Shown here piece by piece: positions 1 through 5,405 of a stretch of DNA of 6,161 nt (within the stretch, counting starts at the first letter, position 1; every line of letters begins with the position of its first letter). A program made the position numbers and the translations under genes. The notes under the pieces were generated by a model. The model saw only the letters and a program-made list of their open reading frames with translations, did no database searches and had not been told where the DNA came from. The DNA is from Hydrogenophaga sp. Its GTDB lineage: Bacteria > Pseudomonadota > Gammaproteobacteria > Burkholderiales > Burkholderiaceae_C. The DNA lies in NCBI GenBank assembly GCA_025458415.1, contig JALOSN010000072.1, positions 1 to 6,161 of the forward strand. The letters are read 5' to 3'.

Positions 1-504
1 TGCGGGTCCGTCGGCCGTGAACACCTGTACCACGCCCGCCGACGAGTTGCCGTACAGCTGCGCCAGCGGCCCCCGCAGCACCTCGATGCGCGCGGCCGAT
101 GGCAGGCTGATGGTCGAGGCCTGCCCCTGGCCGTCGGGCATGGTGGCGGGGATGCCATCCACAATCAACCTCGACCCACGGATGCCGAAGGGCGAGCGCG
201 AGCCCGATCCGCGAATGGACAGCTGCAGGTCCTGGGCGTAGTTCTGGCGGTTGAGCACGGTGATGCCCGGCACCCGGTTGAGCGACTCCGACAGGTTCAC
301 CTGTGGGCCGGCGGCCCCAGCGATCCCGATCACATCGCGCCCGACCGCCTGGATGGCCGCCGGGGCGTCAAAGCTCTGTTGCTCCTGCCGGTTGGCAGTG
401 ACCACCACCTCCTGCAGAACCGTCTGCGCATGCGCGGAGCCGGCCAGGGCCAGCCAGATGGCGGCCTGTATGACTGTGGGAACAAGGATGGACTCTGGTT
501 TCAT
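1..504 (-). CDS. TonB-dependent outer-membrane receptor, YncD/PqqU-like, N-terminal part (runs off window)
   Basis: This is the first 168 codons of an outer-membrane active transporter; the barrel lies beyond base 1. The start is ATG at 504-502, with a GGAGAC ribosome binding site at 514-509. Residues 1-26 form a signal peptide ending SAHA, with cleavage expected before Gln27. A TonB-box-like stretch, LQEVVVTANR, follows at about 30-39. The plug domain then runs to the window edge and carries LSESLNRVPG, NRQNYAQDLQLSIRG, VDGIPATMPDGQGQ, EVLRGP and LYGNSSAGV. From memory, this matches the E. coli YncD plug almost motif for motif. YncD has been renamed PqqU because it mediates TonB-dependent uptake of pyrroloquinoline quinone. 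The gene lies 150 bp downstream of tupA on the same strand, so its cargo could instead relate to tungstate or molybdate chelates. The TonB-receptor assignment is very safe. The YncD-type assignment is likely. The substrate is inference, because the ligand-binding barrel loops are not in view. Confidence 0.93.
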   Translation of the reverse strand, partial: MKPESILVPTVIQAAIWLALAGSAHAQTVLQEVVVTANRQEQQSFDAPAAIQAVGRDVIGIAGAAGPQVNLSESLNRVPGITVLNRQNYAQDLQLSIRGSGSRSPFGIRGSRLIVDGIPATMPDGQGQASTISLPSAARIEVLRGPLAQLYGNSSAGVVQVFTADGPA

Positions 505-508
505 GGTT

Positions 509-514
509 GTCTCC
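509..514 (-). promoter_or_regulatory. Ribosome binding site of the TonB receptor
   Basis: Read on the minus strand this is GGAGAC, four bases before the ATG at 504. It is the only good purine-rich site near this start and supports it over other candidates. Confidence 0.7.
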
Positions 515-518
515 GCAA

Positions 519-534
519 CGTGTCGCCGTGTCGC
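519..534. repeat. 8-bp tandem duplication in the receptor leader
   Basis: Two perfect copies of CGTGTCGC lie end to end just upstream of the receptor's ribosome binding site. With only two copies it may be chance or a small slippage event. It would fall in the untranslated leader of the receptor mRNA, so a copy-number change would alter leader length but not a reading frame. Confidence 0.6.
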
Positions 535-616
535 CCGATCACCTGCAGGCGATGGCAGTCCGGCGCACACCCGATACTGCAACAAGAAGCATGCCACGCC
601 AACATCGGCAGACTGG

Positions 617-653
617 TGTTCAGAAATGGAACAGACGTACGCCCGACATGTTC
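617..653. repeat. Three GAACA/TGTTC inverted half-sites between tupA and the receptor
   Basis: The plus strand shows TGTTC at 617-621, GAACA at 629-633 and TGTTC at 649-653. The first two make an inverted repeat with a 7-bp spacer. The last two make one with a 15-bp spacer. The outer copies start 32 bp apart, about three helical turns. They begin one base after the tupA stop codon. In minus-strand RNA the middle element can pair with either neighbour, giving two mutually exclusive short stems. This could be operator half-sites, a weak attenuator or chance. There is no U-tract, so it is not a convincing intrinsic terminator. The rest of the 150-bp gap shows only a weak promoter candidate on the minus strand (TTGGCG-N17-CAGTAT). 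Confidence 0.4.
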
Positions 654-654
654 G

Positions 655-1497
655 TCAAGGCATCCGCGCATTCGGAAAGAACAGCTGCTGGCCCCCGACC
701 CTGTAGCTGGCAATGGCCGCCTGACCGGCCGAACCCGTCACCCAGTCGACGAACTTCCGGCCTTCGGCGGTCTTGACATGGGGGTGCCTGGCGCTGCTGA
801 CCAGCACCACGCCGTACTGGTTGAACAGGCGCTGGTCGCCCTGAACCAATACGTCCAGATCGCCCCGGTTCCTGAAGCTCAGCCAGGTGCCTCGATCGGT
901 CAGCACATAGGCGCCACTGGATGCAGCGATGTTCAGCGCTGGCCCCATGCCGCAGCCACACTCCCTGTAGCCGCTGCCCTTGTTGGCCTCGGTGCCCGTC
1001 ATCTGCCAGAAACGCAGCTCTGCGGCGTGGGTGCCGCTCTTGTCACCTCGGGAAATGAAAGCTGAGCTGGAGGTGGCCACTTTCTTGAGTGCGGCCACAA
1101 TGTCGTTGCCTTTGGTATCCGCCGGATCGGCCTTGGGCCCCACCAGCACGAAGTCGTTGTACATCACCTCCAGCCGCTTGACGCCAAAACCGTCGGCCAC
1201 GAACTTTTCCTCGGCCACCTTGTCGTGCACGAACAGCACGTCGGCATCGCCACGGCGCGCCATGTCGATGGCCTGGCCCGTACCCAGGGCCACCACCTTC
1301 GCGTCGATGCCAGTGGCCCGCTTGAACTGCGGCAGGATGTGACCGAACAGGCCCGACTGCTCGGTGGATGTGGTCGAGGCGACGACGATGCTGCTCTGTG
1401 CCTGGGCGGCAGTGACGCCCAGCAAAACAGCTGAGACCACGCCCACCTCGGCCAGCACGTGGACGACCGCACGACGGGACAAGCGGAAGGCTCTCAA
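655..1497 (-). CDS. tupA: Tungstate ABC transporter, periplasmic substrate-binding protein TupA
   Basis: This 280-residue secreted binding protein would capture tungstate (possibly molybdate) and hand it to TupB. Residues 1-33 are a signal peptide ending AQA, with the mature protein starting near Gln34. A twin arginine (SRRAVV, 7-12) sits in its n-region, so Tat export is conceivable, though Sec is equally possible. The mature N-terminus has the family's oxyanion-binding motif, VVASTTSTEQSG (38-49). Further family features are DADVLFVH, SRGDKSGTH, a glycine-rich GCGMGPALN loop and LTDRGTWLSF. The start is TTG at 1497-1495, overlapping the tupC stop as TTGA and preceded by a strong GGGGAGA site at 1510-1504. 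No in-frame ATG lies in the signal-peptide region. It is the last gene of tupBCA. The family call is firm. Preference for tungstate over molybdate comes from homology only. Confidence 0.92.
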   Translation of the reverse strand: MRAFRLSRRAVVHVLAEVGVVSAVLLGVTAAQAQSSIVVASTTSTEQSGLFGHILPQFKRATGIDAKVVALGTGQAIDMARRGDADVLFVHDKVAEEKFVADGFGVKRLEVMYNDFVLVGPKADPADTKGNDIVAALKKVATSSSAFISRGDKSGTHAAELRFWQMTGTEANKGSGYRECGCGMGPALNIAASSGAYVLTDRGTWLSFRNRGDLDVLVQGDQRLFNQYGVVLVSSARHPHVKTAEGRKFVDWVTGSAGQAAIASYRVGGQQLFFPNARMP

Positions 1498-2243
1498 GCG
1501 GATTCTCCCCTGACAAACTCACTGGCCTGCGGCGAACATGCCGCCAGGCGCTCCTGGTTGAAAAAATCGCCCACGGGCAGATCGGCCAGCACGCGGCCCT
1601 GCTCCAGATAGATGACCCGGCTGGCCAGGCGCTTGACCTGTCCCAGGTTGTGGCTGGCAAAGACAAACGTCGGGGGGCGTCTTCCTGGCCCGGCAGGCTC
1701 CCTGCCGAAGTCCGCGATGAGTACTTCGACCTCGCGCTTGGCATGCGGGTCCAGGCTGGCCGTGGGCTCGTCCAGCAGCCAGACATCGGGGCGCAAAGCC
1801 CAGGCTCGCGCGAGCGCCACGCGCTGCTGCTGCCCCCCGGACAAGGCCCGCCCGTTGCGCGAGGCCAGGTGGTCCAGTCCGACACGCCGCAGCGCCTGCT
1901 CTGCGCGTGCTCCAGCCTCACGCCACGCCACGCCCGACAACCAGAGGCCCAGGGCCACGTTGCGCCGCACGCTCAGCCGCAGCAGATGCGGCCGCTGGAA
2001 CAGCATGGCCATGCGTACGCCAGGCAACAGGCGCAGGTCGCCCTCGCTCACCGGCAACAGGCCGTGCAGGCTGCGCAACAGGGTGCTCTTTCCGCTGCCG
2101 TTGGCACCCACCAGGGCCACGCGCTCCCCGGTACGCACCTTCAGGCTCACACCATTCAATGCCGGTACCTGTGCCGCCGACCCCAGGCGGACAGACACAC
2201 GGTCCAGCGACACCACCACATCGTTCATCGGCATGCCGGTCAT
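1494..2243 (-). CDS. tupC: Tungstate ABC transporter, ATP-binding protein TupC
   Basis: This cytoplasmic ATPase subunit, up to 249 residues, energises tungstate import through TupB. All nucleotide-binding motifs are present and intact: Walker A GANGSGKST (46-54), Q-loop Gln83 in LFQRP, signature LSGGQ (134-138), Walker B VWLLDE (154-159), a D-loop SLDP (163-166) and the H-loop His198 in ASHN. There is no C-terminal TOBE domain of the kind ModC carries, which fits the shorter Tup-type ATPase and makes a complete Mod system less likely. The start is uncertain: ATG at 2243 overlaps the tupB stop as ATGA, while in-frame ATGs at 2234 and 2228 are also possible. None has a strong ribosome binding site, so translational coupling to tupB is likely. 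The 3' end overlaps the tupA start by 4 bp. Confidence 0.93.
   Translation of the reverse strand: MTGMPMNDVVVSLDRVSVRLGSAAQVPALNGVSLKVRTGERVALVGANGSGKSTLLRSLHGLLPVSEGDLRLLPGVRMAMLFQRPHLLRLSVRRNVALGLWLSGVAWREAGARAEQALRRVGLDHLASRNGRALSGGQQQRVALARAWALRPDVWLLDEPTASLDPHAKREVEVLIADFGREPAGPGRRPPTFVFASHNLGQVKRLASRVIYLEQGRVLADLPVGDFFNQERLAACSPQASEFVRGESA
1504..1510 (-). promoter_or_regulatory. Strong ribosome binding site that fixes the TTG start of tupA
   Basis: On the minus strand GGGGAGA lies inside the last codons of tupC, six bases before the TTG at 1497. It is the best Shine-Dalgarno match in the operon and supports independent or coupled initiation of tupA at a non-ATG codon. Confidence 0.75.
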
Positions 2244-2968
2244 GTCGCCATCAGCCCTGACGGCAAGGTGTCCGCGCGCTCACGCCAGCGGCGCAGCAAC
2301 CCGATCAACGCGTTGAGCAGCAGCACCACACCCAGCAACACCAGGCCCAGGCCCAGCGCCAGTGGCAGGTCGCCCTTGCTGGTCTCCAGTGCAATGGCAG
2401 TGGTCATCACCCGTGTGAAGCCTTCGATGTTGCCGCCCACGATCATCACGGCGCCCACTTCCGAAATGGCGCGACCAAAAGCCGTGATGCCCACGGTCAA
2501 CAGGGCAAAGCGCTCATCCCAGGCCAGGATCAGGCTGCGCATCCAGCGCCCCGCCCCCATGGAAGCCAGTTGTTCACCGTGACCGCGGTCGGCGTCCTCC
2601 ACCACCTGGCGGGTCAGCGCCGTGACCACCGGCACCACCAGCACCACCTGGGCCAGCACCATGGCCTGAAAGCTGAACAGCCAGCCCAGGAAGCCCAAAG
2701 GTCCCGAGCGCGAGAGCAGCAGGTAGATGACCAGACCCACCACCACCGCGGGCAGGGCCAGCAAAGTGTTGAGCACCACCAGCACGGCGTCCCGTCCCGG
2801 GAAACGCAGCACACCAAGCCAGGCCCCGAGAGCCAATCCGATGACGCAGCCGATCAGGCAGGCGGTGGCACTGACGCCCAGCGAACGCATCACGATGGTC
2901 CACAGTCCCGGATCTCCTGACAGCAGCAATTGCAGGGATGTCGAAAAGCTTTCGGAAAAGGTATTCAT
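2240..2968 (-). CDS. tupB: Tungstate ABC transporter, permease TupB
   Basis: This 242-residue inner-membrane protein would form the translocation channel, probably as a homodimer. Hydrophobic segments are visible at roughly 30-52, 60-85, 93-117, 155-177 and 200-225, the usual five-helix core. The cytoplasmic coupling (EAA-type) loop that docks on TupC is at about 132-150 (EQLASMGAGRWMRSL). The following GRAISEVGAVMIVGGNIEGFT block is characteristic of TupB/ModB-like permeases. The start is ATG at 2968, although no strong ribosome binding site precedes it. It is the first gene of the operon, with a promoter in the gap shared with the divergent regulator. The ABC permease call is certain. The Tup-type assignment rests on this motif block plus neighbouring TupA and TupC. 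Confidence 0.92.
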   Translation of the reverse strand: MNTFSESFSTSLQLLLSGDPGLWTIVMRSLGVSATACLIGCVIGLALGAWLGVLRFPGRDAVLVVLNTLLALPAVVVGLVIYLLLSRSGPLGFLGWLFSFQAMVLAQVVLVVPVVTALTRQVVEDADRGHGEQLASMGAGRWMRSLILAWDERFALLTVGITAFGRAISEVGAVMIVGGNIEGFTRVMTTAIALETSKGDLPLALGLGLVLLGVVLLLNALIGLLRRWRERADTLPSGLMAT

Positions 2969-3017
2969 GGCGTCGCAGCATAACCAGGGCAGCGCCGATT
3001 TCGGCTACGTGCAGACG

Positions 3018-3039
3018 CGATATGAACGGCTTCACATAG
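3018..3039. promoter_or_regulatory. Candidate operator for the divergent ModE-like regulator
   Basis: This is a 22-bp imperfect palindrome with half-sites CGATATGAA and TTCACATAG around a 4-bp centre CGGC. Seven of the nine arm positions are complementary. Its overall size and AT-rich CGATAT/ATAG-type arms recall ModE operators, though it is not a textbook ModE site. It overlaps the tupB promoter elements and the -35 region of the regulator promoter. Assignment to the adjacent regulator is inference from position and symmetry. Confidence 0.45.
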
Positions 3040-3047
3040 GAGATCAA
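3019..3047 (-). promoter_or_regulatory. Predicted sigma70-like promoter of tupBCA
   Basis: Read on the minus strand, a -35-like TTGATC (3047-3042) is separated by exactly 17 bp from a -10-like CATATC (3024-3019). Transcription would start near 3012, leaving a leader of about 44 nt before the tupB ATG. The ModE-like palindrome at 3018-3039 covers the -10 and most of the spacer, a position where bound protein would block polymerase. Confidence 0.5.
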
Positions 3048-3058
3048 CTGCATATCTT
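3031..3058 (+). promoter_or_regulatory. Predicted promoter of the ModE-like regulator
   Basis: TTCACA (3031-3036) and TATCTT (3053-3058) are 16 bp apart and could serve as -35 and -10, with a start near 3065 and a short leader. The -35 overlaps the candidate operator, so autoregulation is possible. The match to consensus is moderate. Confidence 0.35.
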
Positions 3059-3081
3059 TCTGCGTCAGGCACACTTGCGCC

Positions 3082-4221
3082 ATGCGACACGTCGAGCTCA
3101 CCTACACCCTGCGGCCCGATGCGGCTGTGCCTGCTCCGGCCGCCCCCATGCGCAACCCCATGATGGATGTGCTGCACGCGGTGCACGAACGCGGCTCCAT
3201 ATCCGCTGCCGCTCGCGCACTCGACCTGTCGTACCGGCACGTCTGGGGCCTGCTGCGTCAGTGGGAATCCGAACTGGGGCACGAGCTGCTGGTGTGGGAG
3301 CGCGGGCAGGCCGCCGTGCTGAGCCCGGTGGGGCAACGCCTGCTGATGGCCGAACGCCTGGCCCAGGCCCGTCTGGGGCCGCAACTGGCGTCGCTCAAGG
3401 CGGATCTGGAGCGTGTTTTTTCGCAGGTCCTCGACAGCGAGGGTGCAGCCACCGGCCATGAACTGGTCATGTATGCCAGCCATGACCACGCCCTGACGGC
3501 CTTGCAGGACTTCGCCGCCGGGCTGGGCCAGCCCGAACGGCCTCGCGCTTCACGCCTGCACCTCGATCTGCGCTTCTGCGGCAGCGTCGACGCCATCCGT
3601 GCGCTCAACGAGGGGCGATGCACCGTGGCCGGGTTTCACACCCAGCCCTTCGCCGACGCCCGCAGCCACAGCGCACGCGTCTACCGTCCCCTGCTGCGAC
3701 TGGGCACTCACAAGATCATCGGTTTCGCTCGCCGTACCCAAGGACTCATCGTGGCCAGCGGCAACCCGCTGCGTCTGCACGGACTGGACGACGTGGCCCG
3801 GCTTCAAGCGCGCTACGTCAACCGTGCCCGCGGCACCGGCACGCGCCTGCTGATCGATGAACTGCTCGCCCTGCAAGGACTCGATCCCATCGACATCAAC
3901 GGTTACGAGCACATCGAAGCCTCCCACGCCGCGGTGGCCCAGGCCGTTGCGGCCGGCGCCGCCGATGCCGGGCTGGGCACGGCCTATGCGGCTCAGCAGC
4001 TGGGCCTGGGGTTCATACCGCTGACCGATGAACGCTACCTGATCGTGTGCCTCAAGTCGGCCCTGACCACACCCGCTGTGCAGGCGCTGGTTCGCACCCT
4101 CAAGCACCCCACGTGGCAGGCCACCCTCAATGCCATGCCGGGCTATGCCGCAGACCACTGCGGCGACGTGGCGGCCATGAAGCGCCTGCTCCCCTGGTGG
4201 TCTGGCTCCAGGGCATCCTGA
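3082..4221 (+). CDS. One-component regulator: ModE-type winged HTH fused to a PBP-like sensor domain
   Basis: This 379-residue soluble DNA-binding protein probably controls the divergent tupBCA operon. Residues 25-90 form a ModE-like winged helix-turn-helix: the helices lie in GSISAAARALDLSYRHVWGLL (38-58), and the wing ends in VLSPVGQRL. Residues from about 107 to 355 resemble the periplasmic-binding-protein-like domain (COG1910/PF12727 type). Visible motifs there are LNEGRCTVAGFH, NRARGTGTRLLID and the AVAQAVAAGAADAGLG segment. It lacks the TOBE (molybdate-binding) domains of E. coli ModE, so any ligand would be sensed in the PBP-like fold. No signal peptide is present, as expected for a cytoplasmic sensor. 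The start is ATG at 3082, because the residues after it (MRHVELTYTLRP) resemble the N-terminal strand of ModE proteins. ATG 3148 is a weaker alternative, and neither has a strong ribosome binding site. The ligand (tungstate, molybdate, a cofactor form) is unknown. It ends 19 bp from the converging hydrolase gene. Confidence 0.88.
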   Translation: MRHVELTYTLRPDAAVPAPAAPMRNPMMDVLHAVHERGSISAAARALDLSYRHVWGLLRQWESELGHELLVWERGQAAVLSPVGQRLLMAERLAQARLGPQLASLKADLERVFSQVLDSEGAATGHELVMYASHDHALTALQDFAAGLGQPERPRASRLHLDLRFCGSVDAIRALNEGRCTVAGFHTQPFADARSHSARVYRPLLRLGTHKIIGFARRTQGLIVASGNPLRLHGLDDVARLQARYVNRARGTGTRLLIDELLALQGLDPIDINGYEHIEASHAAVAQAVAAGAADAGLGTAYAAQQLGLGFIPLTDERYLIVCLKSALTTPAVQALVRTLKHPTWQATLNAMPGYAADHCGDVAAMKRLLPWWSGSRAS

Positions 4222-4240
4222 GGTCCGTCCAGTGGCGATG

Positions 4241-5302
4241 TCAGAACGCTTCCTTCTCGGCTTCGAGATAGGCCAGGCTGGTGTACTTGCCGATGTTGCT
4301 CTCGAAGCCCGCCATGCTGGCCGCCCGGTTGGCCACGCGCGGGTCCCTGAGCACCAATGACTTGGCGCCGTCCAACGGCACCCCGTCCTTGACCGCCTGC
4401 ACGCAAGGCTCCCAGATGCCCTTCATGAACTCACCGTAGGTGTCCAGCAGGGTCTTGCTGCCCCGCCCATGACCTGGCACCCACACCTGCTCACCGGCTG
4501 CCTTCTTCAATTGGTCGTAGTACCTGAACGTGCCCGGGTAGGAGCCGTCATCCATGTTGGCAATGCGGTTCTCCATCGCGATGTCACCCACGTAGGTCAG
4601 CCGATCCTGTACCACCTGAAGGCACAGGTCCGACGGCGTATGGGCCTTGCCGTAATGGTGCAGGCGTATCTGGACGTCGCCGAAATCGAACACCTGCCCG
4701 TGCTCCACCGCCCGGTTGGGCGCCACCACCTGGGTGCCCATGGTGGCCTGGTTGGTCCAGCGCTCCATGAGGCTGCGCCAGAGGTTGCCCTCATGCCCCT
4801 TGATCTGCTCCATCGTGTGGGCCAGGGCATAAATGGGCAGGTCTTTGCCGAAGGCATTGACAAAGGCGTGGTTGCCCAGCCAGTGGTCGCCGTGGTAATG
4901 GCTGTTGAACACTGCAACAACCGGTTTGTCGGTTACGGTCCGGATCATGCGGATGGCCATGTCGCCGATCTGCAGTGAACCACCGCTGTCCATGACCACC
5001 ACACCCTTGGCCGTCACCGCAAACAGCACATTGGCCATCATGCCCTGGTTCTCCTGGGTCGGGAAACCATCCTTGGCATAGATCATCCAGACGTGCCTCG
5101 AGAGCTGCTCCGGCCGGATGTCCGGCACCGCAGGCCCGGCAATGAATTCCTGCAGTTGCTGTGCAAAAAGCCGAACCTCGGGGACCAGAGCGAGCGAGGC
5201 CGCTCCCAGACCCAAGCCGGCGCTGGCGCGCAACCACTGACGGCGGTTGGGACGCGTTCCCTCTTGTGCCTGGTGGCTCAGGAGGTCCGGTTTCGTGTTC
5301 AT
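4241..5302 (-). CDS. Exported metallo-beta-lactamase-fold hydrolase, SoxH-like, probable Tat substrate
   Basis: This 353-residue metal-dependent hydrolase probably acts in the periplasm. Residues 19-25 (NRRQWLR), followed by a glycine/alanine-rich hydrophobic stretch at 26-40, look like a twin-arginine signal. The metal site is complete: HYHGDH (His135, His137, Asp139, His140), His221 in GKAHTPSD, Asp240 in VGD and His278 in VPGHG. A segment DSGGSLQIG (105-113) resembles the SoxH and 'quinoprotein relay system' metallohydrolases. The C-terminal helices (about 285-353) lack a known domain. The start chosen is ATG 5302, because GAGGAGA sits about five bases upstream. A start at 5329 would add nine residues but has no such site and would lie within the palindrome. 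The gene has its own promoter and operator and converges on the regulator. The substrate is unknown; lactonase, thioesterase or quinoprotein-linked roles are all possible. The fold is certain and the subfamily is tentative. Confidence 0.9.
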   Translation of the reverse strand: MNTKPDLLSHQAQEGTRPNRRQWLRASAGLGLGAASLALVPEVRLFAQQLQEFIAGPAVPDIRPEQLSRHVWMIYAKDGFPTQENQGMMANVLFAVTAKGVVVMDSGGSLQIGDMAIRMIRTVTDKPVVAVFNSHYHGDHWLGNHAFVNAFGKDLPIYALAHTMEQIKGHEGNLWRSLMERWTNQATMGTQVVAPNRAVEHGQVFDFGDVQIRLHHYGKAHTPSDLCLQVVQDRLTYVGDIAMENRIANMDDGSYPGTFRYYDQLKKAAGEQVWVPGHGRGSKTLLDTYGEFMKGIWEPCVQAVKDGVPLDGAKSLVLRDPRVANRAASMAGFESNIGKYTSLAYLEAEKEAF

Positions 5303-5307
5303 GACGG

Positions 5308-5314
5308 TCTCCTC
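5308..5314 (-). promoter_or_regulatory. Ribosome binding site that fixes the hydrolase start
   Basis: On the minus strand GAGGAGA is followed by about five bases and then the ATG at 5302. This strong site argues against the longer in-frame start at 5329. Confidence 0.8.
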
Positions 5315-5328
5315 GGACTCGATCCGCA

Positions 5329-5346
5329 AATAAGCAATTGCTTATT
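5329..5346. promoter_or_regulatory. Perfect 18-bp palindrome, likely repressor operator of the hydrolase gene
   Basis: AATAAGCAATTGCTTATT is a perfect inverted repeat with no spacer, AT-rich against a very GC-rich background. It falls at about +1 to +18 of the promoter predicted just upstream and 26 bp before the hydrolase ATG. The size and AAGCAATTGCTT core suit a TetR- or MarR-type dimeric repressor. No such regulator is in this window. The low GC content and absence of a U-tract argue against a terminator. Confidence 0.65.
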
Positions 5347-5352
5347 CTACGA

Positions 5353-5381
5353 ATGATAGTCCCAGCCCGGTCCTGAAACAA
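5353..5381 (-). promoter_or_regulatory. Predicted sigma70-like promoter of the hydrolase gene
   Basis: On the minus strand a -35-like TTGTTT (5381-5376) is separated by exactly 17 bp from a -10 TATCAT (5358-5353) that matches the consensus at five of six bases. Transcription would begin near 5346, the edge of the palindrome. This is the best promoter match in the window and suggests the gene is transcribed separately from coaBC. Confidence 0.55.
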
Positions 5382-5405
5382 GCGCGCCGAACAGCCGCTC
5401 CAGGC

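Noticed and set aside
505..654. Possible molybdenum-cofactor or cobalamin riboswitch ahead of the TonB receptor
   Set aside because: The 150-bp gap is short and I could not find the conserved cores or long stems of either class; only short 5-bp inverted elements are present.
1043..1921. Minus-strand open frame (292 codons) overlapping tupC and tupA in another frame
   Set aside because: Low-complexity Arg/Ser/Pro/Gly translation. The alternative frame contains the intact Walker and TupA motifs.
1650..2582. Long plus-strand open frame (310 codons) opposite tupC and tupB
   Set aside because: Its translation is rich in Gln/His/Arg/Pro with no recognisable domain. It is the antisense shadow of two well-supported ABC transporter genes, a common effect in GC-rich DNA.
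655..2968. Molybdate (ModABC) rather than tungstate transporter
   Set aside because: The binding protein has the TTST motif and TupA-type blocks, and the ATPase lacks the TOBE domain of ModC. Molybdate transport is still possible biochemically.
3550..4158. Minus-strand open frame (202 codons) opposite the regulator
   Set aside because: No domain or ribosome binding site, and it lies entirely antisense to the PBP-like domain of the regulator.
4222..4240. Bidirectional terminator between the convergent regulator and hydrolase genes
   Set aside because: The gap is only 19 bp, with no inverted repeat or T-tract, so any terminator must lie within the coding ends or be Rho-dependent.
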